Origin: Streptomyces atratus
Lineage (GTDB): Bacteria; Actinomycetota; Actinomycetes; Streptomycetales; Streptomycetaceae
Length of the DNA stretch: 64,000 nucleotides
NCBI RefSeq assembly: GCF_900119365.1
Contig: NZ_FPJO01000002.1
Span: forward strand, 310,001 to 374,000
Direction of reading: 5' to 3'
The stretch's first letter is position 1. Every line of letters begins with the position of its first letter. Of the stretch, positions 9,497-19,007 are shown in pieces. Under the pieces are notes generated by a model. That model made no database searches. It had not been told where the DNA came from and worked only from the letters and a program-made list of their open reading frames with translations. A program made the position numbers and the translations under genes.

Positions 9497-9901
9497 TCAG
9501 GCCAGTGTGCCCGCGGCCTTGAGGTCATCGAAGAGCAGTTGGTCGACCGGCGGGACGAGCGGCCGGTCGGCGTAGGAGAACCACGCCATCTCCTCGATCT
9601 CGCTGCTGACGGCCAGCGTCCCGCGGTACTCGCCGGCGTAACAGCTCATGCGCACGACCACGCCGTCCGGATGGCCGTGCGCCTGCGCCTCGTACGTACC
9701 CATGTGGGAGACGGTCGCCGGGAGGATGGCCACGGCGAGCTCCTCCTCGACCTCACGCAGCAGGGTCTGCAGGTCGGTCTCCGCGCCCTCCCGCTTGCCG
9801 CCGGGGATGTAGAAGACGTCCTTGCCCCGTGGCCGCGCGCAGAGGATCCTGCCGTTCTCCACCCGCACCCATGCCACCGTGTCGATCAGGACCGACATCA
9901 T
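9497..9901 (-). CDS. Nudix hydrolase
   Basis: About 134 residues with one Nudix fold. The Nudix box runs GGKREGAETDLQ then REVEEEL, matching GX5EX7REUXEE, so the metal-binding Glu residues are intact. Family members hydrolyse nucleoside diphosphates linked to another moiety (oxidised dNTPs, NDP-sugars, ADP-ribose); the substrate cannot be read from sequence. Three clustered ATGs (9922, 9901, 9898) compete as start. GAAGGCGG precedes the last two closely, so the exact N-terminus is uncertain by up to eight residues. No obvious operon partner. Confidence 0.88.
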   Translation of the reverse strand: MMSVLIDTVAWVRVENGRILCARPRGKDVFYIPGGKREGAETDLQTLLREVEEELAVAILPATVSHMGTYEAQAHGHPDGVVVRMSCYAGEYRGTLAVSSEIEEMAWFSYADRPLVPPVDQLLFDDLKAAGTLA

Positions 9902-10029
9902 TCCGCCTTCGTTCATGTGCAACCCGGACGGACAGGACCTTAGCGGGGCGGGGCGGACGGCCCGACGGACGCACCCCCGGTCACGCGCCGGAGCACGACC
10001 GCCGCCCCGTCGTACTCCTCGTGATCACC

Positions 10030-10212
10030 TCAGGGCCGGGTGCTCTGCCCGACCCGCTCCACCCAGTAGAGCTGCTCGTGTCCGTGCTCATCGAGCTTGT
10101 CGGCGACCTTCTGTGCCTCGCCCTGCGTGGCGTACCTGCCGACGCGGTAGCGATTGCCGTTGTCGTCCTGCCTTATCACCAGCCACGGAAGAGCGGCCGC
10201 ACCGTCGCTCAT
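10030..10212 (-). CDS. 60-residue SPOR-like small protein
   Basis: Short protein beginning MSDGAAALPW and ending VGQSTRP. A well-placed GGGAGGGA lies just upstream of the ATG, and codon use is strongly G/C at third positions. The sequence (WLVIRQDDNGNRYRVGRYATQ, then an EAQKVADKLDEHGHEQLYWVE helix-strand) has the pattern of a single SPOR-type unit or a small conserved Streptomyces protein. No signal peptide, so it is cytoplasmic. Function unknown. Confidence 0.8.
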   Translation of the reverse strand: MSDGAAALPWLVIRQDDNGNRYRVGRYATQGEAQKVADKLDEHGHEQLYWVERVGQSTRP

Positions 10213-10947
10213 CGTGTCCCTCCCCAGCATCGCGCCCCTCCCTCGAACGTCGTGCACGTCACTAAAGATCCCCAGGAAACCGCAGTACGCATATGCCCGA
10301 GCGTACGCCTGACCTTTACTCAACGGATACGTAATTACACAAAGAGGTACCGATCCGGTCGGCAAGAGGGGCGCACCCGACTGGATGCGCCCCCTGCGCC
10401 CGTGGCCGGCGAGCAGATCGGCCCGGACCGCACGGGGCGGTCGGCGATGTCCGGCGGCCCGCAGGCGGTTCCGCAGACCGCGCAGGTATGGGTGACGGTG
10501 ATGTCCGCGACCTCGGCACCCGGACCGTTCACCCGGTTGGGCCGCGCCAGGCAGTACGTCCCCTTCGTCACCCAGGCGGTCGACGGGCGGGGCGTCGAGG
10601 CCGGTCCGGCCGCGACGAAGGCGAGCAGCGCCGGAAGGAGTGCGGGGCATGGCGGAGGGAGCAGTCGTCCCGGCCCTCGCCGGCTGTGAGTTTCGCGCAA
10701 CTGCGGGCCGGGGCCGGGGCGTCGGCCCCGGCCGGGGCATCCGCGGCCGGGGCCCGGGCCGCCCTCGGTGTGACCGTGTCCGTCATCGGCGACTTCCCGC
10801 TCCTGCCGTCCGGTGTGCGGGTACGGACCGGACGACAGGAGCGGGACATGACAACCTCATACGGCCGGTGATTGCCCGTCGATCACGGGAACCGGCCGGG
10901 CGTCAACGTGTCGTCACCGACGCCGGACGGCGCTCTGCGCGCACCGG
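10213..10947. other. Weakly coding spacer
   Basis: 735 bp without a convincing gene. One minus-strand frame (10335-10700) has a hydrophobic N-terminal stretch and a CxxC-containing segment with good codon bias in its middle, but only a TTG start without ribosome site, and a GC-rich 8-bp hairpin (about 10368-10393) lies inside its 3' end. A plus-strand frame from GTG 10686 to 10871 also shows good codon bias, but it overlaps. Either could be a small gene or a decayed one; I assign neither. Confidence 0.4.
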
Positions 10948-11700
10948 TCACCGGACCGGGAGGTGGTAGGCGACCCGGAAGCGGTCGGCGGGCACCACCA
11001 CGTCCGCCGTCTCGACCGGGCGGCCCGAGGCGTAGTACGTCCGCTCGATCACCATCACCACATGCCCCGGCACACCGCCGAGCGCCAGGAGCTCCTCCGC
11101 CAGCCCCGGGCGCGCGCCGACCTGCTCGGCCACGTTGTCCACGACGACGTCGATCGCGGCCATCCGCTCGACCACCCCGCAGCCGCCCAGCGGGCCCTCC
11201 TCCGGCAGCATCACCGGCGTACGCCCCGTCACGGCGAGCGGCTCCCAGGAGGTGGAGAGCATCATCGGCTCCCCGGCCTCGCGGAAGGTGTATCTCGTGC
11301 GCATCACCCGGTCGCCCGGCTCGATGCCCAGGCGCTCGGCGATCTCCGCGCTCGCCCCCTCCTGTTCGCTGCGGGACTCCCACGTCCCGTGCACCCCCTC
11401 CGCCGTCTGTTCCTGGCGGAACGGACTGGCGCCGGCCGCGGACCGGTAGCCGGAGCGGGCGATCCGCCGCGGGACGGGGCGCTCGCGCACATAGGTGCCG
11501 GAACCCGAGCGCCCCTCCACCAGGCCCTCGGCCATCAGCACCTTCCGCGCCTCCAGCGCGACGGTGTCCGAGACTCCGTACTCCTCGCGGATACGGGCCT
11601 GCGAAGGCAGGCGCGTATGCGGCGGCAGCGAACCGTTGACGATCTTCTCTCTCAGATCGCTTGCAACGCGCAGATATGCGGGCTGCTCACCGAAAGTCAC
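10948..11700 (-). CDS. GntR-family regulator with UTRA domain (HutC type)
   Basis: 250 residues. The N-terminal winged helix (about 5-70, with LREKIVNGSLPPHTRLPS and GSGTYV) is the GntR DNA-binding domain. The C-terminal half is a UTRA effector domain (RTRYTFREAGEPMMLSTSW, IDVVVDNV, PGHVVMVIERTYY). Such proteins repress transport or catabolic genes until a small ligand, often a sugar phosphate or amino-acid derivative, binds. The GTG at 11700 is chosen for the GGGAG 6 nt upstream and because it puts the helix-turn-helix at the usual distance. It stands alone, so self-regulation or a distant target is likely; a palindrome lies directly upstream. Confidence 0.92.
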   Translation of the reverse strand: MTFGEQPAYLRVASDLREKIVNGSLPPHTRLPSQARIREEYGVSDTVALEARKVLMAEGLVEGRSGSGTYVRERPVPRRIARSGYRSAAGASPFRQEQTAEGVHGTWESRSEQEGASAEIAERLGIEPGDRVMRTRYTFREAGEPMMLSTSWEPLAVTGRTPVMLPEEGPLGGCGVVERMAAIDVVVDNVAEQVGARPGLAEELLALGGVPGHVVMVIERTYYASGRPVETADVVVPADRFRVAYHLPVR

Positions 11701-11738
11701 AGGCCACTCCCAACAGGTTGACAGTCTGCAACAGCGTG

Positions 11739-11753
11739 ACAACCGTCGGTTGT
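11739..11753. promoter_or_regulatory. Candidate GntR operator
   Basis: Perfect palindrome ACAACC-GTC-GGTTGT about 40 bp upstream of the GntR-type start, the size and place expected for an autoregulatory operator. HutC-type operators often look like GT-N1-TA-N-AC, so the match to type is only general. Confidence 0.45.
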
Positions 11754-11774
11754 GTACCGCAAGCACGGGCCAAG

Positions 11775-11800
11775 GATTCACTCGATGTGATGATTCACTC
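11775..11800. repeat. Paired GATTCACTC direct repeat
   Basis: GATTCACTC occurs at 11775-11783 and again at 11792-11800, 17 bp apart, in the region upstream of the GntR gene. The spacing is about 1.6 helical turns. It may be a second regulator site. Confidence 0.35.
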
Positions 11801-12009
11801 TGCCCCATGCATATCCGGCCGTCGGCCACCAGGGGGATCTCAGCTCTTCTCACGTACTGTCCCCTCCCCGGTTCACCGCAACCGCGTCCCTCTCCGCACA
11901 GAAGCGGGGCGGCCGCCGAAGCAGCCGCCCCGCCTCTCCGCAGCCGCCCCGCCTGTTCAACGCGTCACGGACGCGATGTCATCGGAACCGCGTGATCAGA
12001 ACCGGCTCA

Positions 12010-13596
12010 TCAGAACTGCAGGCCCCAGGAGTTGAGCTTCCCGGTGTCCGCCGACGCGTTGTCGCTGACCCGCAGCTTCCAGGTGCCGTTGGCCACCTCC
12101 GAGGAGGCGTTCACCGAGTAGGTGGTGTTCACGTCGTCGGCGCTGCCACCGCTCCCGTACGCCTTCAGGTTGTAGACCGAGCCGCCGGGCGCGACCAGGT
12201 CGATCTTCAGGTCGCCGCTGTAGGTGTGCGTGATGTTCACGGGCACGCTCAGCGTGGCCGGCGCGTTGCCGGTGACACCGGTGACGGTGATCGGCGACTC
12301 GACGGTGGAGTTGTCGGCGATGGTGTAGCTCGTCGTGCTCTCGAACTTCTTGCCGCCCGGCGGGGTGGTGGAGCCGCTGCCGACGTTCAGCAGGCGGTTC
12401 GGCGAACCCGTACCCGGGTTGGTCACCACTCCGGTACTGGCCGCGGCGACCAGTCCGGCGGAGACCTGGGCCGGGCTCTCGCTCGGGTGGTCGGCCAGGT
12501 AGAGGGCCGCGGCGCCGGCCACGTGCGGGGTCGCCATCGACGTACCGGAGATCGTGTTGGTGGCGCTGTCGCCGGTGTTCCAGGCCGAGGTGATCGACGA
12601 GCCGGGGCCGAAGATGTCCAGCACGCTGCCGTAGTTGGAGAAGCTGGAGCGGGCGTCGGTGCTGGTGGTGGAGCCGACCGTGATGGCCTCGGTGACCCGT
12701 GCCGGGGACTTCGTGGAGGCGTCGGTGGACTCGTTGCCCGCGGCGACGGCGTAGGTGATGCCGGACGCGATGGACTTGCGCACCGCGGCGTCGAGCACCG
12801 AGTCCGCCCCGCCGCCCAGGCTCATGTTGGCCACCGCGGGCTTGACGGCGTTCGCCGTCACCCAGTCGATGCCCGCGACGACCTGCGCGGTCGTGCCGGA
12901 GCCGCTGTCGTCGAGGACCCGGACGGCGACGATCTTCGCCTTCTTGGCCACGCCGTACGCCGAACCGGCGACGGTGCCCGCCACATGGGTCCCGTGGCCG
13001 TAGCCGTCCTGCGCGGTGTTGTCGTTGTCGATGGCGTCGTAGCCGTACGAGGCCCGGCCGCCGAAGTCGCTGTGGGTGATCCGCACACCGGTGTCGATGA
13101 TGTACGCGGTGACGCCCTGGCCGCCGTTGTCCGGGTAGGTGTAACTCTGGTTCAGCGGAAGGGACTTCTGGTCGATCCGGTCGAGCCCCCAGGAGGGCGG
13201 CGAGGGCTGGGTGCCGGTGACCCGGAAGGTCCGGTTCTGCACCACGGACTCGACGGCCGGGTCGGCGGCGAACTTCTTCGCCTGGCTCTCCGAGAGCTCC
13301 ACCGCGTAGCCGTTGACGGCCGCACGGTAGGTCTTCTTGATCTTGGCGCCGTACTCCTCGGCGAGCGCCTTGCCCTTCGCGGAACCCGCGTCGGCCGCCG
13401 ACTCGTCGAGCGTGACGATGTAGCTGCCGCTGATGGTGCCCGGGGCACCCGCGTTCTGGATCCGGCCTTCCGCCGCCTGCCCGGTCGCCGAGGCGGGGAA
13501 CACCGCGGCGCCGGAGAGCGCGAGGGCCGCTCCGGCTATGACACTCGCCGCGGCGAGTCTTCGGCGTGCATGGGGGGTGTGACGCGTCACTGACAT
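12010..13596 (-). CDS. Secreted S8 subtilase with P-domain
   Basis: 528 residues. A signal peptide (basic start, hydrophobic core, cleavage near ASA-TG) is followed by an I9 inhibitor propeptide (about 55-125) and a subtilisin domain (about 140-390). The catalytic triad is visible as Asp in IIDTGV, His in GHGTHVAG and Ser in [15 protein letters not shown], with the oxyanion Asn in AAGNES. After a Gly/Pro linker comes a proprotein-convertase P-domain (about 415-528, [12 protein letters not shown] and [10 protein letters not shown]). It is an extracellular serine endopeptidase, self-activated by propeptide cleavage. ATG 13596 has AGGAGG about 9 nt upstream. The promoter must lie in the 229 bp shared with the divergent PLP-enzyme gene. 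Confidence 0.95.
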   Translation of the reverse strand: MSVTRHTPHARRRLAAASVIAGAALALSGAAVFPASATGQAAEGRIQNAGAPGTISGSYIVTLDESAADAGSAKGKALAEEYGAKIKKTYRAAVNGYAVELSESQAKKFAADPAVESVVQNRTFRVTGTQPSPPSWGLDRIDQKSLPLNQSYTYPDNGGQGVTAYIIDTGVRITHSDFGGRASYGYDAIDNDNTAQDGYGHGTHVAGTVAGSAYGVAKKAKIVAVRVLDDSGSGTTAQVVAGIDWVTANAVKPAVANMSLGGGADSVLDAAVRKSIASGITYAVAAGNESTDASTKSPARVTEAITVGSTTSTDARSSFSNYGSVLDIFGPGSSITSAWNTGDSATNTISGTSMATPHVAGAAALYLADHPSESPAQVSAGLVAAASTGVVTNPGTGSPNRLLNVGSGSTTPPGGKKFESTTSYTIADNSTVESPITVTGVTGNAPATLSVPVNITHTYSGDLKIDLVAPGGSVYNLKAYGSGGSADDVNTTYSVNASSEVANGTWKLRVSDNASADTGKLNSWGLQF

Positions 13597-13825
13597 GTGG
13601 GGGGCCTCCTCGATTGCGGTGCTCTGGTGGGGGGTTACACGTGCTGTCGAGACGGAGCAAGGGGTAGACGTCATGGGCATGACAAGCAATTCCTGCCGGT
13701 TCCGCGCTGCCCACGACCCTGCCGACAGCGAAAGATTGACCGATTCTTGGGAATCGCACAAGGGTGCACTGGGCTCTGCAGTACCTTCGCCACGGGGCGG
13801 CCACACGCCTGACATGCTGACGGGC

Positions 13826-14923
13826 ATGCCCGCATACATCTGCCCGCAGGACGGCACCCGCGCCGACACCACCGCTCTCACCTGGTGCTGCCCGGTCTGC
13901 CGCGGCCCCTGGGACCTCGCATTCGAAGCCGCCGGCCCCCTCTCGCTCGACTCCCTGGCCGGGCGGGTCAATTCACTGTGGCGTTACGAGGAGGCGCTGC
14001 CCCTCTCCGCGCCCACGACCACGCTCGGCGAGGGCCGCACCCCGCTCGTCCCGCTCACCGGCACGGTCTCGGCCAAGCTCGACTTCCTGATGCCGACGCT
14101 CTCCTTCAAGGACCGCGGCGCGGTGATGCTCGCCGAACTGGCCCGCCGTCTGTCGCCCGAGCGCGTCGTCGCGGACAGCAGCGGCAACGCCGGCACGGCC
14201 GTCGCGGCGTACTGCGCCCGTGCCTCGCTGCCCTGCACGGTGTACGTCCCCGAGGGCACGTCCCCGAAGAAGACCGAGCAGATCCGGGCCCACGGCGCCC
14301 GCCTGGAGATCGTCCCCGGCGACCGCGAGGCCACCGCGGCCGCCGCTCGTACCGCCGCCGACGTCCCCGGCACCTTCTACGCCTCGCACGTCTTCAACCC
14401 GTACTTCCTGCACGGCACGAAGACCTATGTGTACGAGCTGTGGGAGGACCTCGGCGGCCGTCTCCCGGACGCCATCGCCGTACCGGTCGGCAACGGCACC
14501 CTTCTGCTCGGCGCGGCCCTGGCCACCGCCGAACTGCACGCCCAGGGGCTGATCGACCGGCGCCCGGCGCTGATCGCCGTGCAGGCCGAGGCCGTCTCCC
14601 CGCTGGCCGCCGCCTTCCGCGCGGGCGCCGACGATCTGCCCGACGCCGCGGCCGGCCCCGCCGCCGCCACCCTCGCCGAGGGCATCGCCATCCCCCGCCC
14701 GCCGCGCGCCCGTGCCATCCTGGCCGCGGTCCGGGAGTCCGGCGGCACCTTCCTCACGGTGACCGAGGATCAGATCCGCGCCGCGCAGCTGGATCTGGCC
14801 GCCCGCGGGTTCTACGTGGAGACGACGGGCGTGGCCTGCTGGGCAGCGGTCGGCGGCTGGACCGACCGGAGCGTCGTCGTCCCCCTGTGCGGCGCCGGGC
14901 TCAAGACCGGTCTCGCGCCCTGA
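13826..14923 (+). CDS. Threonine-synthase-like PLP-dependent enzyme
   Basis: 365-residue fold-type II PLP enzyme. An N-terminal zinc-finger-like segment (CPQDG...CCPVC) precedes the core. The Schiff-base lysine lies in SFKDRGA, and the cofactor phosphate loop and substrate loop are in DSSGNAG and GNGTLLLG. This matches threonine synthase and related lyases, which turn O-phosphohomoserine or a similar substrate into an amino acid. A stand-alone copy outside the hom-thrC-thrB operon suggests a paralogue with a different substrate. ATG 13826 gives the MPAYICPQDG start; ATG 13814 is also in frame, and neither has a strong ribosome site. Confidence 0.88.
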   Translation: MPAYICPQDGTRADTTALTWCCPVCRGPWDLAFEAAGPLSLDSLAGRVNSLWRYEEALPLSAPTTTLGEGRTPLVPLTGTVSAKLDFLMPTLSFKDRGAVMLAELARRLSPERVVADSSGNAGTAVAAYCARASLPCTVYVPEGTSPKKTEQIRAHGARLEIVPGDREATAAAARTAADVPGTFYASHVFNPYFLHGTKTYVYELWEDLGGRLPDAIAVPVGNGTLLLGAALATAELHAQGLIDRRPALIAVQAEAVSPLAAAFRAGADDLPDAAAGPAAATLAEGIAIPRPPRARAILAAVRESGGTFLTVTEDQIRAAQLDLAARGFYVETTGVACWAAVGGWTDRSVVVPLCGAGLKTGLAP

Positions 14924-14980
14924 CGCGGCGGGCCACCGGCGCCCGCCACCCCGCCTGCCGCTCCATCAGCCGATCACCCC

Positions 14981-15008
14981 GCGCGCCGCGCACCGCCGCG
15001 CGGCGCGC
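14981..15008 (+). terminator. GC hairpin between PLP and GH65 genes
   Basis: Perfect 11-bp inverted repeat (14981-14991 and 14998-15008) with a 6-nt loop, 57 bp past the PLP-enzyme stop and only 20 bp before the next GTG. It may end the upstream transcript or sit in the leader of the next gene. Confidence 0.5.
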
Positions 15009-15027
15009 GCTTCCCTACCTTCGTACG

Positions 15028-17655
15028 GTGAGCCTCTCGCGCAGCCTCCTTCTCACGTCCTTCGCATCCCTGGTCGCGGGCGCCCTGATCGTGCCTCCGG
15101 GCCCCGCCTCGTACGCCGCGGTGCCCCCTGCCGCTCCCGCCGCGGCGGCCACCGCCTGCGGCCGGGACACCGGTCCCGCCTGGGCGCCGGCCTCCACCCG
15201 GTTCGGCGAGGCGGCCGGATACGACCCCTACACCGGCAATGGATACCTGGGCCACCGGGTGCCCGCCGCGGGCGCCGGATACGCCGCGTCCGGCGAGAAG
15301 ACCGGCTGGCCGCTGTTCACCCCGCGCTACGACGGCGCGTTCGTCTCCGGCCTGTTCGGGCGCGACAAGGATCTCGCCGCCGGCCGCGAGGTGGCCGCCG
15401 CACTGCCGAGCTGGACGAACCTCGACCTACGCGTCGGCGACGAGACCTACGGCTCCGGCACCCCCGGCGGCCGGATCTCGCGCTACCGCCAGACGCTCTT
15501 CCTGCGCTGCGGGCTGGTGCGTACGTCGCTGCGCTGGACCACGGCCGACGGGCGCGCGACCGACCTGACGTACGAGGTGCTCGCCGACCGCTCCGATGTG
15601 CACACCGGCGCCGTACGGCTGCGCATGACACCGCACTGGAACGGCACCGCGACCGTCACCGGCCGCCTCGACCCGAGGGGCGCGCGCCGGCTCGATCTCG
15701 ACGACGACGGAACGTTCCGCACCCGGGGCACCGGGATCAAGGGCGCGATCGTCCAGACCGTGCGCTCCGGCGGGCCGGGGCCCGGAGCACCGGTCGCGGC
15801 GCGGAGCACGCACCGGGTGCGCGCCGGGCGTACGTACACCTTCGAGAAGTACGTCGGCGTCGACACCGCGCTCACCTCCCCCGACCCCCGCGCCTCGGCC
15901 CGCGATGCCTCCCGGCGCGCGGCCCGGCGCGGCTGGTCCGGGGTGCTCGCCGCGAACGCGGCCGCCTGGCGGCGGGACTGGGCGGCCGACATCTCCGTAC
16001 CGAGCGGTCCCGACCTCCAGAAGTGGCTGCGGGCGGCACAGTACGGGCTGCTGGCGTCCACCCGGACCGGCTCCCGCGACAGCATCGCACCGGCCGGCCT
16101 GACCAGCGACAACTACGCCGGAATGGTGTTCTGGGACGCCGAGACCTGGATGTACCCGGGGCTGCTCGCCACCCGCCCCGAGCTGGCCCGTTCGGTCGTC
16201 GAGTACCGCTACCGCACCCGCGAGGCCGCCCGCGCCAACGCCCGGAAGCTCGGGTTCCAGGGCCTGTTCTATCCGTGGACGAGCGCGAGCGGCGGCGATC
16301 TGTGGTCCGAGTGCCAGAGCTGGAACCCCCCGCACTGCATCACCCAGAACCACCTCCAGGGCGATGTCTCGCTGGCCGTCTGGCAGTACTACCTGGCGAC
16401 CGGGGACCGCGACTGGCTGGCCCGGCGCGGCTGGCCGCTGCTCGAAGGGATCGCCGACTTCTGGGCCTCGCGGGCCACTGCCGACGAAGACGGCGGCTAC
16501 TCGGTGAAGGAGGTCGCGGGCCCCGACGAGTACAGCAACGGCGTCACCGACGGGGTCTTCACCAACGCGGTCGCGGCCACCTCCCTGCGCAACGCCACCC
16601 GCGCTGCGCGACTGCTCGGACATCCCGCGCCGCCCGAGTGGGCGCGGGTCGCGGACGGCCTGCGCATCCCGTACGACCCGGCGCGCAAGATCTTCCTCCA
16701 GTACGCGGGCTACGACGGCTCGACGATCAAGCAGGCCGACACGGTGCTGCTGATCCATCCGCTGGAGTGGCCGATGGAACCGGGCGCCGCCGCGTCCACG
16801 CTCAACTACTACGCGGCGCGCACCGATCCGGACGGTCCGGCCATGACCGACTCGGTCCACGCGATCGACGCGGCCGCCATCGGGGAACCCGGCTGCGCGA
16901 CGTACACCTATCTCGAACGCGCCGTACGCCCGTTCATGCGCGGCCCGTACGCCCTGTTCAGCGAGGCCAGGGGCGCGAAGGCGGGCGCCCACGACCCCTT
17001 GTCGGGCTTCCCCGCCGAGGACTTCCTCACCGGGAAGGGCGGGTTCCTCCAGGTCTTCACGCACGGCCTGACGGGGCTGCGACTGCGGGAGGACGGGGTT
17101 CGCCTCGATCCGCTGCTGCCGCCGCAGCTGGGCAGCGGCGTCACACTGACAGGACTGCACTACCGGGGCCGTACGTACGACCTCGCGATCGGCCCCCGGA
17201 CGACGACGGTACGGCTGACCTCCGGCGCCCCCTTCACCGTCCACTCCCCCATCGGATCCCGCCTGCTCACCCGTACGCTCACGCTCCCCACCCGCCGCCC
17301 CGACCTGGCCCGGACCACCGACGCGGCCCGCTGCCGGCCGGCGACGGCGACCTCGCAATCCCCCGGCCTGTACGCGGCGGCCGCGGTGGACGGCAGCCCG
17401 GCCACCGCCTGGTCCCCGGACGGCGCGACGGGCGCGCTGACGGTGGACCTGGGGCGCGCGGCCGCGGTGACCTCGGCCGAACCGGAGTGGACGGAGGTGC
17501 GACCGTCCTCGTACATCCTGGAGACATCGGCCGACGGCACGCACTGGCAGCCGTACCGTGCGGGAGGCAGGGCCCGCCTGGTACGGCTGACGGTCAAGTC
17601 CAAGGACGCGCGGAAGCCCGCAGGGGTAAGGGAGTTGAGAGTCACTCAACCATGA
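15028..17655 (+). CDS. Secreted GH65-type hydrolase with discoidin domain
   Basis: 875 residues with an N-terminal signal peptide. The main part is a GH65-like protein: an N-terminal beta-sandwich (about 45-330) and an (alpha/alpha)6 barrel. MVFWDAETWMYPGLL and the catalytic-region motif EVAGPDEYSNG (Glu in PDEY) match acid trehalase and kojibiose phosphorylase relatives. A C-terminal F5/8-type discoidin (CBM32-like) domain covers about 770-875. Family members hydrolyse or phosphorolyse alpha-glucosides; secretion favours hydrolysis, for example of trehalose or glucosylated protein glycans. GTG 15028 is chosen because the signal peptide starts there. Followed by weak hairpins and the MITE-like element. 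Confidence 0.88.
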   Translation: MSLSRSLLLTSFASLVAGALIVPPGPASYAAVPPAAPAAAATACGRDTGPAWAPASTRFGEAAGYDPYTGNGYLGHRVPAAGAGYAASGEKTGWPLFTPRYDGAFVSGLFGRDKDLAAGREVAAALPSWTNLDLRVGDETYGSGTPGGRISRYRQTLFLRCGLVRTSLRWTTADGRATDLTYEVLADRSDVHTGAVRLRMTPHWNGTATVTGRLDPRGARRLDLDDDGTFRTRGTGIKGAIVQTVRSGGPGPGAPVAARSTHRVRAGRTYTFEKYVGVDTALTSPDPRASARDASRRAARRGWSGVLAANAAAWRRDWAADISVPSGPDLQKWLRAAQYGLLASTRTGSRDSIAPAGLTSDNYAGMVFWDAETWMYPGLLATRPELARSVVEYRYRTREAARANARKLGFQGLFYPWTSASGGDLWSECQSWNPPHCITQNHLQGDVSLAVWQYYLATGDRDWLARRGWPLLEGIADFWASRATADEDGGYSVKEVAGPDEYSNGVTDGVFTNAVAATSLRNATRAARLLGHPAPPEWARVADGLRIPYDPARKIFLQYAGYDGSTIKQADTVLLIHPLEWPMEPGAAASTLNYYAARTDPDGPAMTDSVHAIDAAAIGEPGCATYTYLERAVRPFMRGPYALFSEARGAKAGAHDPLSGFPAEDFLTGKGGFLQVFTHGLTGLRLREDGVRLDPLLPPQLGSGVTLTGLHYRGRTYDLAIGPRTTTVRLTSGAPFTVHSPIGSRLLTRTLTLPTRRPDLARTTDAARCRPATATSQSPGLYAAAAVDGSPATAWSPDGATGALTVDLGRAAAVTSAEPEWTEVRPSSYILETSADGTHWQPYRAGGRARLVRLTVKSKDARKPAGVRELRVTQP

Positions 17656-17658
17656 GCA

Positions 17659-17685
17659 CGCGGCCGTACGGAAAGATCGGCCGCG
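17659..17685 (+). terminator. Short hairpin after GH65 gene
   Basis: 8-bp inverted repeat CGCGGCCG/CGGCCGCG with an 11-nt loop, directly after the GH65 stop codon. Modest terminator candidate. Confidence 0.45.
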
Positions 17686-17776
17686 GGCGCGGAGCCTGTT
17701 GCCGAGGCCGTAGTACAGGCCGGGCAGCACGCCGCCCACCGCCGGGAACGGCCCCGGCTGCGGCCCCGGCGCCTCA

Positions 17777-17855
17777 GAGCCTGTCGGGTGACCTCTGATC
17801 GGGCGGTCACGCCCTGGCACTCACGCTTCCCGATCGAAGGTCACCCGACAGGCTC
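17777..17855. mobile_element. MITE-like 79-bp palindromic element
   Basis: An 18-bp perfect terminal inverted repeat, starting GAGCCTGTCGGG, bounds 79 bp; a second inner inverted pair GATCGGG/CCCGATC extends the palindrome. The trinucleotide TCA lies immediately on both sides (17774-17776 and 17856-17858), as a 3-bp target duplication would. There is no coding capacity. The size, long inverted ends and TNA-type duplication suit a miniature element moved by an IS5-group transposase. It sits between two convergent genes and might equally act as their shared terminator. Confidence 0.6.
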
Positions 17856-17895
17856 TCAGCCCTGCGGATGGAAGTAGCGGGCGGACCGTCGACGA

Positions 17896-18789
17896 CTACC
17901 CGCGGTGGGTGTTCCCCGGGGTCGCGGCGAGGCGGGGGAACGGGACTGCCCGTGCGTACCTGCCCTGGATCTCCGCGGCGAGTCCCCGGATCGCGGGGAG
18001 CCGTGCGATCAGCGCTTCCCCGGGGCAGTTGGTGGCGAAGCCGTCGCGGTGGCCGGAGATGGCGTCGAACTCGGCCGAAGTGCCCCTGGCGTAGCGGCTC
18101 TTGCCGTTCGTGGACGTGAGCCGCACCTTGCCGGTCGGGTCGACCCCGCTCAGCCCGAGCTTCCAGGCGGCGAGAGCCGCGATCGCGTGCTCCATGGCTG
18201 CCGGCACCGGCGTCCCCGGCCCGAAGGTGCCGATGGCCGCGATCCCCGTGGTGCCCTGGTTGAACCCCAGGGTGTGGGAGCCGACGACGGCCCGGTCGGC
18301 ACCGCCGGCGCGGCCTTCGTAGACGGTGCCGCACTTGTCGACGAGGAAGTTGTAGCCGAGGTCGCCCCAACTCCGGTCGCGTGTCTGGCCGGTGTACAGA
18401 TTGCGCAGGGTACGGGGGACGTCCGCGCAGTCGTAGCCGTTGGGGGTGTCGGTGTGATGGATGAAGACCGCCCTGACCCCTCCCGCGTAGTGCGCGTGGC
18501 TGTCGCGCTTGGTCTCGTCGGCCCGCCACTGCGCACGCGACACGATCGCGGGCCGGGGGACCATGCGGCGCAGAGCCATCGAGGCCGCTCCGAGGGCCGG
18601 GAACGGCCGCCCGGCGTCGACGGGCTGAGCGGTCACTCCGGGCCGCCACACGGAAGGTGCCCCTTCGGGGGCCGTGTCCCGGGCGGCTCGGACCGCCGTC
18701 AGTCCGGCAGGTGCCGCCAGCAGGGGAAGCGCCATGGGAACCGTGACCCACAGCGCTATTCGGTACAGACGCATTCGGTACAGACGCAC
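17896..18789 (-). CDS. Secreted PGRP/amidase_2-family protein
   Basis: 297 residues. Signal-type N-terminus, then a peptidoglycan-recognition/N-acetylmuramoyl-L-alanine amidase domain (about 80-260). Zinc-ligand regions are visible in VFIHHTDTPNG (His), GSHTLGFNQGT and SGHRDGFATNCPG (His and Cys). It probably cleaves the amide between MurNAc and the stem peptide, or binds peptidoglycan. The GTG at 18789 is preceded by GAAGAAGG 8 nt upstream. The first ten codons are a tandem duplication (MRLYRMRLYR), so a second start 15 bp in is also possible. Divergent from the SDR-fusion gene. Confidence 0.92.
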   Translation of the reverse strand: MRLYRMRLYRIALWVTVPMALPLLAAPAGLTAVRAARDTAPEGAPSVWRPGVTAQPVDAGRPFPALGAASMALRRMVPRPAIVSRAQWRADETKRDSHAHYAGGVRAVFIHHTDTPNGYDCADVPRTLRNLYTGQTRDRSWGDLGYNFLVDKCGTVYEGRAGGADRAVVGSHTLGFNQGTTGIAAIGTFGPGTPVPAAMEHAIAALAAWKLGLSGVDPTGKVRLTSTNGKSRYARGTSAEFDAISGHRDGFATNCPGEALIARLPAIRGLAAEIQGRYARAVPFPRLAATPGNTHRG

Positions 18790-19007
18790 AGGAGAAACCT
18801 TCTTCTTCTTTCGCCTTCGTCTTTCGCCGGGATGCCGGCGGGAGCGCGTATGCCCACAGCTTTACGGCGCCCGGTCCGCCGCGCGCGCCGGGTTAGTGCA
18901 GACAGGCGAGCTCGACGACACACCGGGAAGTGGGCCTCCGGCATGCGAATTTCGGCCATGATCGGTCGGTATGGGGGCTGTCGGGGCGAGCACATGGAGG
19001 CACGGTC

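Noticed and set aside
10488..10871. Plus-strand ORF with a G/C-biased 3' half
   Set aside because: Coding bias holds only in the last 60 codons, with no ribosome site or family likeness, and it overlaps another weak frame.
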